Assembly: GCA_026706845.1 (NCBI GenBank)
Contig: JAPOXY010000082.1
Coordinates: 79,779 to 117,305, forward strand
DNA from: Gemmatimonadota bacterium
GTDB taxonomy: Bacteria; Latescibacterota; UBA2968
Reading direction: 5' to 3'
Length of the DNA stretch: 37,527 nucleotides
The notes under the pieces were generated by a model, which was not told where the DNA came from, searched no databases, and saw only the letters and a list, made by a program, of their open reading frames with translations. Positions 1-7,766 of the stretch are shown here, in pieces; within the stretch, counting starts at the first letter, position 1, and every line of letters starts with the position of its first letter. A program made the translations under genes and the position numbers.

Positions 1-414
1 GAACAGGGCAAAATCGAAAAAGGCAATGTCATCATCATCCGCTACGAAGGCCCCAAAGGCGGACCCGGCATGCCGGAAATGCTCACCCCCACATCAGCAT
101 TGGCCGGCGCAGGACTGGTACAGGATGTCGCGCTGATTACCGATGGGCGTTTTTCGGGCGGATCGCACGGCTTTCTCATCGGACACGTCGTGCCCGAAGC
201 CATTGAAGGCGGGCCCATCGCCCTCGTCCAAACCGGCGATCAGGTCACCATCGACAGCCAAAAAGGCGAGATCAACATGGACATCTCTGCCGAAGAACTC
301 GAAAAACGCCGCGCAGCCTGGACTCAACCGCCGTACAAAGCCAACCGCGGCACCCTTTACAAATACATCAAAAACGTAAAAACGGCTTCTGAGGGGTGTG
401 TTACAGATGAGTGA
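1..414 (+). CDS. ilvD: dihydroxy-acid dehydratase, C-terminal part (cut by window edge)
   Basis: The reading frame is open from base 1 and ends at TGA 412-414, giving the last 137 residues of a protein that is normally about 550-560 residues long. Family motifs visible are [16 protein letters not shown] (which carries the serine involved in catalysis) and GHVVPEA. The enzyme is a cytoplasmic Fe-S protein that dehydrates 2,3-dihydroxy-isovalerate and 2,3-dihydroxy-3-methylvalerate to the 2-oxo acids of valine and isoleucine synthesis. Sugar-acid dehydratases of the same superfamily (EDD, xylonate dehydratase) share these motifs, so without the N-terminal half the exact substrate is not fixed. 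Its stop lies 9 bases from the stop of the convergent PhyH gene. Confidence 0.9.
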   Translation, partial: EQGKIEKGNVIIIRYEGPKGGPGMPEMLTPTSALAGAGLVQDVALITDGRFSGGSHGFLIGHVVPEAIEGGPIALVQTGDQVTIDSQKGEINMDISAEELEKRRAAWTQPPYKANRGTLYKYIKNVKTASEGCVTDE

Positions 415-423
415 GCTTCACGC

Positions 424-1251
424 TCAAACACCATTTTCCACAAGCTCTTTGAGCGGCACATCTTCCGCTTGCGGAATATAAAAACTGAGCGGATCGGAGA
501 CCACGCCTAAGAGTTGTTTTTGAATGGGATTTGCGCGAACAACGAGTTCATCCGGCATATCGATATAATCCATAGGCTTGACCCAGCGATATGCATAACC
601 CACAAAAACGGTCTTGCGCGGAAAACCCGACCAATTTCTGCCAATGCCGTGATAGGTGCGCTGTTCAAAAATAAATGCCGAACCCGCTTTGACATTCATA
701 TTGATCGCCCCCCTCGGATGACCCGTCGCCGGATCAATCGCCGGTCTGCCAAATAGCCGATTGCTCCCGGGCACGAGTTGCGTCGCCCCCGATGCGGGAT
801 CTGTCTGGTCGCTGATGGCGTAGGCAATTTTGAGTAGAATGCGCGGATGGGGTTCGGTCATCTCCCTGGAAGACGAACCGCCATCGCGGTGATACCCGCC
901 CTTGCGCTTCAATTCTTCAGAAGGTTCTGGACCAGACGGCAAAACAATGAGGTGCGAAGTAATCATCTGGATATTCCAGTTGAGAATCTGCCACGCCAGA
1001 GGCGCCGTGGTCGGCCAGTCGAGCAACTGAAGAAAAGCATCGTGATGCACAATGCAGTTTCGCAAGTTGAGCTTGCCCGTTTTCTCCAGGCGACCAGCCG
1101 CCTTTTCCCGGTCGTAAATTTCATCAGTCGCCGCATTGAGTTCGGCAACAACATCGGGCGGCAGCGCGTCTTCGATCATGAGATACCCATTGTCCTCAAA
1201 AAACTGCTGCTGTTCATCTGTGAGAACAGCCCAATCGGATTGAACAGTCAT
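424..1251 (-). CDS. phytanoyl-CoA dioxygenase (PhyH) family protein
   Basis: 275-residue Fe(II)/2-oxoglutarate-dependent oxygenase of the PhyH family. The iron-binding HxD is H121-R-D123 (in GGYHRDGG), the distal ligand is H201 (TYHGIGRN) and the 2-oxoglutarate-binding arginine is probably R212. Start: an ATG at 1260 lies directly against the AAGGAG, too close to use, while the ATG at 1251 sits 9 bases downstream of it. The longer reading up to 1329 has no ribosome-binding site of its own. It lies 83 bases downstream of the uridine-kinase-like gene on the same strand, and the two are probably cotranscribed. The substrate cannot be read from sequence. This is one of six PhyH paralogues in the window. 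Confidence 0.88.
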   Translation of the reverse strand: MTVQSDWAVLTDEQQQFFEDNGYLMIEDALPPDVVAELNAATDEIYDREKAAGRLEKTGKLNLRNCIVHHDAFLQLLDWPTTAPLAWQILNWNIQMITSHLIVLPSGPEPSEELKRKGGYHRDGGSSSREMTEPHPRILLKIAYAISDQTDPASGATQLVPGSNRLFGRPAIDPATGHPRGAINMNVKAGSAFIFEQRTYHGIGRNWSGFPRKTVFVGYAYRWVKPMDYIDMPDELVVRANPIQKQLLGVVSDPLSFYIPQAEDVPLKELVENGV

Positions 1252-1334
1252 AGTAATCATCTCCTTGTCATGGACTCGCAAACATATCACAAACAAATTT
1301 ACGACCTGAAACCACGCGAGGCAAGCCATACTTG

Positions 1335-1982
1335 CTATCTATTGAAACCCTTCCCATCCACAATCATCCTGCGTATGCCATTTGCCACAACATCGACTGC
1401 TATTTGCACATCCCCTTCAAACGGTACAATCAAATCCGCGTACTCTCTCGTCGGCTCCGTATAGACGCGATAATTGAGCACAACATCCCGGCGATACCAT
1501 GCCACCGCATCTTTTAGCGACATCCCACTCGACGTATTGCGCAACATACGCCTGAGCACCCGCTCGTGTGTATCCACATCCAAAAATAGCTTGATATCCA
1601 GCAAAGCCCTCAGCGCCTCTTGCGAAAAAATCAAGTGCCCCTCCACAATAATTAGTCTCTCAGGCACGACCTTTTGGGGATCATCCCCCCGCCGAAAAGC
1701 CCGCGTACCGGGCGGCGGAACTTCAATCGCCTGCCCTTCGCGCAGACATTTCACATGTGCGATCAAAGGCTCCCACAGCACAGCCCGCGGATGGTTTGCC
1801 GTTCGCTTGATCTCGTCTTCTGGCAGCGCTGACCAATCGCGGAAATAGCTATCCTGATTGAGCACAACAGGTCCAAAATCTGCGAGCCTATCGGCCAGCA
1901 TATCCGTAAAAGTCGTCTTGCCCGCGGCGGATCCCCCCGAAATACCGAGCACTATGGGCCTGACGTCACTTTTCTCATTCAT
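1335..1982 (-). CDS. uridine kinase / phosphoribulokinase-type P-loop kinase
   Basis: 215-residue P-loop kinase. The Walker A motif GISGGSAAGKTTF lies at about residues 13-25, followed by NQDSYF (acceptor-site aspartate) and IIVEGHLIF (Walker-B-like strand), then RRMLRN and YRRDVVLNYR in the lid region. The order matches uridine kinases (about 210 residues), which phosphorylate uridine or cytidine in pyrimidine salvage. Related enzymes of this fold act on other nucleosides or pantothenate, and the usual uridine-binding residues cannot be confirmed by eye. The start is ATG 1982, with only a weak upstream purine stretch. The pairing with a PhyH gene is unusual for a salvage kinase. Confidence 0.75.
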   Translation of the reverse strand: MNEKSDVRPIVLGISGGSAAGKTTFTDMLADRLADFGPVVLNQDSYFRDWSALPEDEIKRTANHPRAVLWEPLIAHVKCLREGQAIEVPPPGTRAFRRGDDPQKVVPERLIIVEGHLIFSQEALRALLDIKLFLDVDTHERVLRRMLRNTSSGMSLKDAVAWYRRDVVLNYRVYTEPTREYADLIVPFEGDVQIAVDVVANGIRRMIVDGKGFNR

Positions 1983-2351
1983 TCCATAGCCCTATTGCAA
2001 AAAATAGACACATAGCTTATTATTTTCAGGCACTAAATATATGAGAGGTGTGCATAATTCTTGTGTTGTGGTGCAACGACGTATAGAGTTTTTTTAATAT
2101 TTTTCTTTTCATGCCTTCGGCGACCTCCTTTTTTTCAGCAGCAAAAAAAAGGAGGCAAAAAATGCCGCCCTCAAACGCCGGGAGGCTTGCACAGCGCAAA
2201 TCGTTTCTATAATACAACGCCATGAGGTGGCCTTCAGAGTTGGGATACCATAAGGATGTCCGCTGCGAGACGGACTCACGCGCTGTGCGTGATGGTTTTG
2301 GCTGATGGCTTTCTGTCATGGCTCTTGTTGCGTGATTAAGGAAGGAGTTTT
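1983..2351. other. intergenic region with a long A/T-armed inverted repeat
   Basis: This 369-base gap separates a leftward gene from the start of the AT-rich accessory block. It contains one clear structure, an inverted repeat at 2124-2155 described separately. A reverse-strand reading of 97 codons (2319-2026) crosses that repeat; it has no recognisable domain and no convincing ribosome-binding site, so I do not call it a gene. The last bases hold the strong site AAGGAAGGAG that serves the next rightward gene. Confidence 0.6.
2124..2155. terminator. inverted repeat, possible bidirectional terminator
   Basis: CCTCC plus seven T (2124-2135), a 7-base spacer, then eight A plus GGAGG (2143-2155). 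The arms pair over 12 bases. It is a strong hairpin, but its G/C part is at the base and its A/T part at the top, the reverse of a classical terminator, so the terminator role is tentative. Confidence 0.35.
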
Positions 2352-3362
2352 ATGTCTAATTCTATTTACCATGCAATATGGAAAGGAAAACTCGTTGAGG
2401 CAAGTGACGAAGGAGTTATATCAGGCGAAAAAAGTGGTTTTATCTGTGTAAATTGTGACAAACCACTTATGCTAAAAAAAGATGCCTTGTTCCCGCATTT
2501 TGTACATGCTTCAAAAAGTTTTTGTTATCCAGAATCGCGCATTCATAAAACGGTTAAATTGTGGATCAAAGAAGCATTACCGTCCAATATATTTCCATTA
2601 CCGCCCCATCCAGTATTAAAAAATCCGTGCGAGTTTTTAGCATTCAAATGTGAGACCGAGTTTTACGACAAATCAGAAGGGGAAATAAACGAGTTCGACA
2701 TTCGTGCTCTGGGAAATTTCTCGTATTCGTACGATGTTAGCAAATATATTAACAGAGAATCATTTTTGTATGACTTTGGAGGTGAACCCGTTGAACATTC
2801 ATATTACTGGAAGCCAGATTTTTACAGAGGCGACGCCAACAGCCTTGACGCTAACCGCGTTCTGGATTTTTGCCGATATTTGACATGGAGTGGCGAATAT
2901 TATTCAAAGGAATTAAGAGACACATTCGCGTCACCGTCTAAAGGAAAATCATCAGATGAAATGTTGGATAGAATGACGACGTACACTAAAATTGTGTATC
3001 CCATTAAGTACCTGTATGAAGATCATTTCAAGCGTAAACCTGCAACTTTTGGAGAGACACATCCATATTTTTGGAAGAACGAAATTTTCCAAAAAATCGG
3101 AACTGAATCTAAGAAACTCGACCAGTTAATAATCGAGGTCAGACACAAAAATAAAAAGGATGATAAATTCAAATCGAAAGTACAAAAAAAGGGATATTAT
3201 GTTCTCGAAGTTGATACGGAAGATTTTTATGGAATTAGTCGGGGTCTTAATGGTCAAGGGCTTAGTATATTGCATCTGATAAAAAATAGCGAGTGGTTAT
3301 GGTTTACTGACGCAGAAAGAAAACAAGAACAAAGCAAAGGACAAACAGGCTTATTCGTTTAA
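2352..3362 (+). CDS. CoiA-like zinc-ribbon/nuclease protein
   Basis: 336-residue protein. Near the N-terminus are a CxxC pair (C32, C35), an HFVH at residues 49-52 and ESRIHKTVK at 61-69. This is the arrangement of CoiA-type competence-associated proteins (short zinc ribbon, HFxH, then a conserved helix leading to a nuclease fold). Near residue 262 a strand reading LIIEVRHKNKK is followed by KGYYVLEVD, consistent with the glutamate/lysine core of a restriction-endonuclease-like fold. The ATG follows a strong AAGGAAGGAG. The gene is clearly more AT-rich than the metabolic genes, suggesting acquisition. CoiA acts on incoming DNA in competence; related proteins in accessory islands may serve defence, and which applies here is unknown. 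A restriction remnant follows directly. Confidence 0.6.
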   Translation: MSNSIYHAIWKGKLVEASDEGVISGEKSGFICVNCDKPLMLKKDALFPHFVHASKSFCYPESRIHKTVKLWIKEALPSNIFPLPPHPVLKNPCEFLAFKCETEFYDKSEGEINEFDIRALGNFSYSYDVSKYINRESFLYDFGGEPVEHSYYWKPDFYRGDANSLDANRVLDFCRYLTWSGEYYSKELRDTFASPSKGKSSDEMLDRMTTYTKIVYPIKYLYEDHFKRKPATFGETHPYFWKNEIFQKIGTESKKLDQLIIEVRHKNKKDDKFKSKVQKKGYYVLEVDTEDFYGISRGLNGQGLSILHLIKNSEWLWFTDAERKQEQSKGQTGLFV

Positions 3363-3495
3363 TTCATAATTTCTATTTCAGACTATTACCATATCATTGA
3401 GCCATTCGCCTGACCCTTTTGTATATAATTTTTTTATTTTTTTACCATGCCAAAATCCATGTGAAAGCCTCTGCCATTGGCAAGGAAATCCAATA

Positions 3496-4287
3496 ATGCA
3501 AGAATTTCATAACGAAGCCGATACGCGAGCCAAGCTGATTGACCCCGCGCTGCATCAAAGGGGTTGGAGTGAGGACAAAATTAAGCGAGAAGAGACACCA
3601 GGTGCCGTTGATATCGTAGATGGTAAACCGCACAAACGCTCTCAGGGACGCATTGATTACACCCTTCGGGCTCGCGTGAACTCGGACACGCAACCAGTGG
3701 CTCTGGCATTGATTGAAGCAAAATCTGAGCAATTCTCTCCGGGACATGGCCTTCAGCAAGGGAAAGAATATGCAGCGGCGACCAAAAGACTCAATGTCCA
3801 GTTTGTATTTTCCACCAATGGGCATCAGGTTGTTGAATATGACCGCATAACAGGCGAAACCACAGATCCTTATCCAATCTCTAAATTTCCCACACCCGAC
3901 GACCTGCGTAAACGCTATGAAAATGCTCAGGGCTTCTCCTTAAACGACGACGAAGCCAAACCCTTGCTCGTGTCCTATCCCGGTGGTGAAGCCACGCGCC
4001 GCTATTATCAGGACGCAGCCATTCGCGCCACATTTGAAAAACTCGCCCGATGCGAAAAAAGCGGCGAAGCCAAACGCGTCTTGCTATCTCTCGCAACGGG
4101 TGCAGGCAAGACATTTATCGCCGTACACCTGCTCAAACGCATCGCCGATGCCGGGCAACTACGCAAAGCATTATTCGTCTGTGACCGCGACGAACTGCTT
4201 ACCCAGGCACTCGGCGCATTTCAAAATGTGTTCGGCGCAGATGCCGCAGCCGTGTCCAGCGGCAATCCGCAGAAAAAACGCGAGTGA
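3496..4287 (+). pseudogene. hsdR: type I restriction enzyme R subunit (HsdR), truncated after Walker A
   Basis: Start ATG 3496 follows AAGGA (3482-3486) and gives 263 residues; the reading from 3397 lacks a site and family similarity. The product holds the N-terminal nuclease domain (IDYTL, then IEAKSE, the D and ExK of the PD-ExK core) and the opening of the helicase motor, with Walker A ATGAGKT and the following FVCDRDELLTQALGAF segment (motif Ia region). It stops shortly after, whereas HsdR proteins are usually 800-1100 residues. The DEAD-box motor and C-terminal parts are absent, and no HsdM or HsdS gene lies nearby. It therefore reads as the dead remnant of a restriction system. If translated, it could at most be a nuclease-domain fragment. 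Confidence 0.8.
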
Positions 4288-4296
4288 GCGGTGTAC

Positions 4297-4320
4297 AACT
4301 GGCCGCCTCTCAGGCCAGTT
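4297..4320 (+). terminator. hairpin after hsdR remnant
   Basis: AACTGGCC (4297-4304), an 8-base loop, and GGCCAGTT (4313-4320) form a perfect 8-bp stem. A short T run follows about 10 bases later (4330-4334). It is a plausible terminator separating the hsdR remnant from the toxin-antitoxin pair. Confidence 0.5.
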
Positions 4321-4361
4321 CATTTGAGCTTTTTACGCAGATAAATGCAGATGAACGTTGA

Positions 4362-4389
4362 TTGACTTTCTGTGGTGAGTCTTTTAAAT
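4362..4389 (+). promoter_or_regulatory. putative sigma-70 promoter of the UPF0175/DUF3368 pair
   Basis: TTGACT (4362-4367), a 16-base spacer and TTAAAT (4384-4389) lie about 45 bases before the GTG of the antitoxin gene. The placement between a hairpin and the operon is sensible. It is a consensus match only. Confidence 0.4.
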
Positions 4390-4432
4390 TTTCTTGTTAG
4401 AAGAAGTTAAAAACATCAAATAGGAGATTGTT

Positions 4433-4693
4433 GTGTCACTCGTCACAGTAACTCTTGATGCTGATCTGGCAGTTCTATTACAGGAACTTAATCAGCCTAT
4501 TCAAGAAACGGCTCGTGAAATGATTGTTCTGGAGCTATATCGCCGAGGCAGCATATCCAGTGGCAAAGCGGCTCAATTATTGGACATGTCACGCTGGGAA
4601 TTTATTCAGCATGCATCTCAGTTGGGTATTGCTTTTTTTAATCTCAATGCGGAGGAATGGAAACGCGAACGACTTCAGGCTGATGAGCTATGA
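4433..4693 (+). CDS. UPF0175 family antitoxin
   Basis: 86-residue protein starting at GTG 4433, with AGGAG six bases upstream. The sequence has the UPF0175 layout: a beta-strand-like N-terminus, then helices with EMIVLELYRRGSISSGKAAQLLDMSRWEFIQHASQLGI, in which the segment SSGKAAQLLDMSRWEF is a helix-turn-helix-like DNA-binding stretch. In many genomes UPF0175 genes sit immediately before a PIN-like DUF3368 gene and are regarded as the antitoxin, probably repressing their own operon. Here the next gene is exactly such a DUF3368 gene, and its ATG overlaps the TGA of this gene by four bases. Confidence 0.82.
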   Translation: MSLVTVTLDADLAVLLQELNQPIQETAREMIVLELYRRGSISSGKAAQLLDMSRWEFIQHASQLGIAFFNLNAEEWKRERLQADEL

Positions 4694-5160
4694 GTGATTT
4701 GCCCGTCATATCCAATGCAAGTCCATTGATTGCTTTGGCGCAAATAGATCATCTCGACCTTATGAAACAGCTTTTCCAGACAATTGTCATTCCTCCAACT
4801 GTTGTAGAAGAAATCTCACCGACTGTAAGTATTCCCAACTGGATTGAACAACATGAGTTGTCGCAGCCTATTAGTCCATTTATCCTACGATCTTCATTGG
4901 GATCAGGAGAATGTGAAACAATTAGCCTGGCTTTAGAAATACAAGCGCGATTGGTTATCCTGGATGAACGTCCCGGACGTAGATTGGCTCACAGGTTGAG
5001 ACTGCCTGTCATTGGCACATTGGGGGTTCTGCTATCAGCGAAGCGCAAAGGTCTATTGCCAACCATTAGGCCGTTGATAGATGGATTACTGGCCTGCGAC
5101 TTTCGCGTCTCTACTGATCTGTATGAACAGATACTTATTGATGCTGATGAGACGGAGTAA
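4690..5160 (+). CDS. DUF3368 PIN-like toxin
   Basis: 156 residues, translationally coupled to the antitoxin gene (ATGA overlap). The PIN-type layout is visible: VISNASPLIALA at residues 6-17, GSGECETISLA with E74/E76, and LVILDERPGRRLA with D92. The first acidic residue of classical PIN nucleases is replaced by N9, which is common in this family. PIN toxins such as VapC are Mg-dependent RNases, and activity for this one is inferred from the family. The stop codon abuts the left inverted repeat of an insertion-element remnant, so the insertion lies immediately 3' of this gene. Confidence 0.82.
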   Translation: MSDLPVISNASPLIALAQIDHLDLMKQLFQTIVIPPTVVEEISPTVSIPNWIEQHELSQPISPFILRSSLGSGECETISLALEIQARLVILDERPGRRLAHRLRLPVIGTLGVLLSAKRKGLLPTIRPLIDGLLACDFRVSTDLYEQILIDADETE

Positions 5161-5304
5161 CTGATGTTACGCACCGGCTGAATATTGGAAGGCTGCGAGT
5201 CAAACATCGGCTCAATCACTTTGCCCTCAGGTCAAAACGCTATCTCAAGGCTATTCGATATGCTTTTGATGAATTACAAATTCTTAAAGCTGCGTAACAT
5301 CAGT
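5160..5304 (+). mobile_element. 145-bp internally deleted insertion element with 14-bp terminal inverted repeats
   Basis: Perfect inverted repeats bound the element: ACTGATGTTACGCA at 5160-5173 and its reverse complement at 5291-5304. The interior reads rightward as an open frame of about 36 codons (RLNIGRLRVKHRLNHFALRS and onward to ELQILKAA), ending in a TAA within the right repeat. It looks like the tail of a transposase with the rest deleted. The element overlaps the last base of the DUF3368 stop codon and the first bases of the next gene. I see no convincing target-site duplication. The IS family is not assigned. Confidence 0.75.
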
Positions 5305-6307
5305 GAATAACACGATCAAACCACCGAGATTAAAACCGGGTGATACTGTGGGCATCGCCTCGCCCGCTGCCTCATTTTTTGCTTTTACTAACAATTGGCT
5401 TTCCCGTGCCCAGGCAGCCCTTGAAGATCTCGGTTTGAAAGTTCAATTAGCGAATAACACACGCCATCAACGCGAACATTTGAATCCAGCCCCCCAATTG
5501 CGTGTCGATGATCTCCACGACCTATTTGCTGACCCGAACATCAAAGCGATTTTTTGTCTCTCAGGAGGATCTGGTACCAATGCACTCCTTCCCTTGCTCG
5601 ACTGGGATTTGATTGCGCGTTCTCCCAAGATATTGATGGGATACAGCGCGAATACAGCTCTGCTACTCGGCATCTACGCACGTCTCAATATGGTTACTTT
5701 CCACGGTCCAACCCTGCTCAACGGTCTCAGCGAATATCCAAAACCCTTGAGTTATACACTTCAAAAAATAAAAGATGTCCTGTTTACACCAACCGCCCCG
5801 GGACCATTGGAAGCACCGGAGACCTGGACAGATGACGCGCCCAGTGAAGACAGCCCACGCAAAATGAAAAATAATTCTGGATGGCATTGGCTCAAAGGTG
5901 GCAGAGCGCAGGGACCTCTTATAGGTGGCAATCTCCATACCCTGCCGATATTGGCCAGTACTCCATTTTGGCCTTCATTTCACGGTAAAATTCTTTATCT
6001 GGAAGAGGTCAATATGGGAAACACGGTTCTTATGTATGCCGAGGAAGCCCTTGCACAATGCCAGCAGATTGGTCTTTTTGAGGAAATTTCTGGTTTGATC
6101 ATGGGGAAAATGAACAACCTCTCTGAAGCACAGGAAGAGTTATTTCAAGCGTTGATCGATCATTATACATCGGCATTTGATTTTTCCATCCTGACACAAG
6201 TAGATATCGGGCATACGAGTCCTCAAATGATTCTTCCAAATGGGATCACAGCGACGCTTGACTCTGAACAAAATCTCTTTTCCATAGATGAAGCGGCGGT
6301 TGTCTGA
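5303..6307 (+). CDS. S66-family LD-carboxypeptidase / MccF-like peptidase
   Basis: 334-residue serine peptidase of family S66 (LD-carboxypeptidase A and MccF type). The N-terminal RLKPGDTVGIASPA is typical. The nucleophile S115 lies in GYSANTALL, a glutamate lies near residue 234 (YLEEVN) and the catalytic histidine near 304 (DIGHTSPQM), giving the Ser-Glu-His triad. Most members have Asp after the serine (GYSD); here it is Ala. LdcA trims murein tetrapeptides in the cytoplasm, while MccF-like members cleave microcin-C-type peptidyl-nucleotides; the length fits either. The GTG start lies in the right repeat of the preceding element, and no Shine-Dalgarno site precedes it. Expression has therefore probably been altered by the insertion. 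Confidence 0.8.
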   Translation: MNNTIKPPRLKPGDTVGIASPAASFFAFTNNWLSRAQAALEDLGLKVQLANNTRHQREHLNPAPQLRVDDLHDLFADPNIKAIFCLSGGSGTNALLPLLDWDLIARSPKILMGYSANTALLLGIYARLNMVTFHGPTLLNGLSEYPKPLSYTLQKIKDVLFTPTAPGPLEAPETWTDDAPSEDSPRKMKNNSGWHWLKGGRAQGPLIGGNLHTLPILASTPFWPSFHGKILYLEEVNMGNTVLMYAEEALAQCQQIGLFEEISGLIMGKMNNLSEAQEELFQALIDHYTSAFDFSILTQVDIGHTSPQMILPNGITATLDSEQNLFSIDEAAVV

Positions 6308-6339
6308 AGCATGGCAAATATGTTGGTCGCCTAAAAAAC

Positions 6340-6375
6340 AAAAGGTCGTGAGGGTTTATTTTTTCACGACCTTTT
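6340..6375 (+). terminator. rho-independent terminator, copy 1
   Basis: AAAAGGTCGTGA (6340-6351) and TCACGACCTTTT (6364-6375) form a 12-bp stem followed by a T-rich tract. It lies 33 bases after the S66 peptidase stop. A near-identical copy occurs at 7707-7740. Confidence 0.85.
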
Positions 6376-6669
6376 ATTTTTTAACAACAATACCAAGGAG
6401 AGTCGCTCCCGAATACCAGCTCAACACTATCGAACAAAAAAGAAAGGAAGTCGCCGAAGCACTATTGGATCTGCGGGACTGTAGGATTAAACATGGACAA
6501 ACGATATTGACAAGCACATTAAAATTTGGGAACTATATACGAAAGTGACAAGAATATCCACGTTTCGTATTTTGAGCTGGATCATTTCAGATTTTGGATC
6601 AGATTTTGGGAAATTGCTTTCTTTGTATATTTTAGCTATAATACAACGAAATGTGTGTCGTAATATTTT
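6376..6669. other. gap with no assignable gene; contains the promoter of the Panacea pair
   Basis: 294 bases between terminator copy 1 and the Panacea gene. A rightward reading that begins inside the peptidase gene runs through to 6548 (ending KFGNYIRK), but it crosses the terminator hairpin and shows no known domain. It may be a decayed fragment. A promoter is recognised at 6614-6642. Confidence 0.4.
6614..6642 (+). promoter_or_regulatory. sigma-70 promoter of the Panacea pair
   Basis: TTGCTT (6614-6619), a 17-base spacer and a perfect TATAAT (6637-6642). It lies about 50 bases before the chosen start at 6694. Confidence 0.6.
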
Positions 6670-6693
6670 ATGACAAGTTCAGAGGACTTGAAA

Positions 6694-7296
6694 ATGTCTG
6701 ATACTATCATGGTTGATACAAGTCTATTAGATATTCCTGAGTTTAATGAGCGCAGGACAACGCAAGTTGCTGCTTTACTTGCACATTATTCTGGCGGTCA
6801 AATTAGCGTGTATAAACTTGTCAAATTGATATACCTCATTGATAGAACCTCTTTGGAGCGTCGTGGTCGTCCCGTGACTTTTGACCGTCCGTATAATCTA
6901 CCATTTGGGCCAACGCCAAGTCATACATACGATCTTGTTTGCAAACCCTGGGAGGGCGAATACTGGTCTCAATATTTTTCCAGATCACAAGGGTATATTA
7001 TTAAACTAATTAAAGACGATATAAGCAGTGATGAACTATCACAAGCACAACTTGATCTGATAAATGATGTATTTAAAAAATTTGGAAATAAATCCTTTAG
7101 ACAATTAAAGAACTACCTGCACTCTCTACCAGAGTTTGATGATCCAGGGGGTTCATCTAATCCCATAGATTGGAATACCTTGCTTAAAGCTACGGGATGG
7201 TCTGACGAGGATTTAATAACAATCAGGCAAGAATTTGACGCAAAAGCAAAGTTTGAAAATATGCTTAAAAATATGGAGAATGATAATACGAGATAA
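6694..7296 (+). CDS. Panacea-domain (DUF4065/SocA-type) antitoxin candidate
   Basis: 200 residues from ATG 6694, chosen because AGAGGA lies 7 bases upstream; the ATG at 6670 has no such site. KLVKLIYLIDRTSLERRGRP, then the P-F-G-P-T turn, a histidine-tyrosine segment and a C-terminal LDLINDVFKKFGNKSFRQLK helix match the Panacea domain (formerly DUF4065). That domain is found in GepA and SocA and acts as a general antitoxin module paired with many unrelated toxins. It probably neutralises the product of the next gene, whose ATG begins two bases after this stop. Codon usage is AT-rich, like the other accessory genes. Confidence 0.75.
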   Translation: MSDTIMVDTSLLDIPEFNERRTTQVAALLAHYSGGQISVYKLVKLIYLIDRTSLERRGRPVTFDRPYNLPFGPTPSHTYDLVCKPWEGEYWSQYFSRSQGYIIKLIKDDISSDELSQAQLDLINDVFKKFGNKSFRQLKNYLHSLPEFDDPGGSSNPIDWNTLLKATGWSDEDLITIRQEFDAKAKFENMLKNMENDNTR

Positions 7297-7298
7297 AT

Positions 7299-7664
7299 AT
7301 GTTATTAGCGGGAAGATGCGTATGGCTTGATGATCGGGGCGGTGGGCACTTATATTTGTTTTTAACAGAGTGTGTAGGCAATCCACCACAAACAATAATG
7401 GTGAATGTAACTTCATGGCGTAGAGGATTAGATGAAACATGCATACTCTCGCCTAACGACCATCCAAATATCACTAAAAAATCAATTATCTACTATGAGG
7501 ATGCTTGTCTAATTGAAAAATGGAGAAGCAAAATCATTCTACGTGACTGTAGCAACGCACCGCCTATATCACAGGAACTATTGGTCAAAATTCAACAGGG
7601 ACTTTGCCAATCAGATGAGACACCACCAACAGTAAAAGACTTTTATCAAAAACACCATACATAA
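7299..7664 (+). CDS. small protein downstream of Panacea gene, candidate toxin
   Basis: 121 residues. ATG 7299 is two bases from the Panacea stop, so the pair is translationally coupled. The sequence is rich in beta strands (HLYLFLTECVG, TIMVNVTSWR) and contains SPNDHPNITKKSIIYYEDACLI. A core like NDHP-x-I-x-(K/H)-x-S-x-I-x-Y occurs, as far as I recall, in small PemK/MazF-barrel-like proteins of unknown action. By position it is the toxin of a Panacea module, but no catalytic residue can be assigned and I do not recognise a named family with certainty. Confidence 0.6.
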   Translation: MLLAGRCVWLDDRGGGHLYLFLTECVGNPPQTIMVNVTSWRRGLDETCILSPNDHPNITKKSIIYYEDACLIEKWRSKIILRDCSNAPPISQELLVKIQQGLCQSDETPPTVKDFYQKHHT

Positions 7665-7706
7665 ATATCACACATCCGCCAGTACTTTCCCTCAAAATGA
7701 AAAACA

Positions 7707-7740
7707 AAAGGTCGTGAGGATTTATTCCCCACGACCTTTT
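7707..7740. terminator. rho-independent terminator, copy 2 (bidirectional)
   Basis: AAAAGGTCGTG (7707-7717) pairs with CACGACCTTTT (7730-7740), with a partly paired top (GGA/TCC). It ends the rightward Panacea pair. Read leftward it also follows tRNA-Glu, with a T-rich tail. About 30 bases around it match copy 1 at 6340. Confidence 0.8.
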
Positions 7741-7766
7741 TCATATTAAAAAATACTATTATCTTT

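Noticed and set aside
2026-2319. 97-codon reverse-strand frame as a small gene
   Set aside because: It crosses a long inverted repeat, has no recognisable family and no proper start site.
6288-6548. 86-codon rightward frame
   Set aside because: It starts inside the S66 peptidase gene and passes through its terminator hairpin. The later part may be a decayed fragment, but nothing can be assigned.
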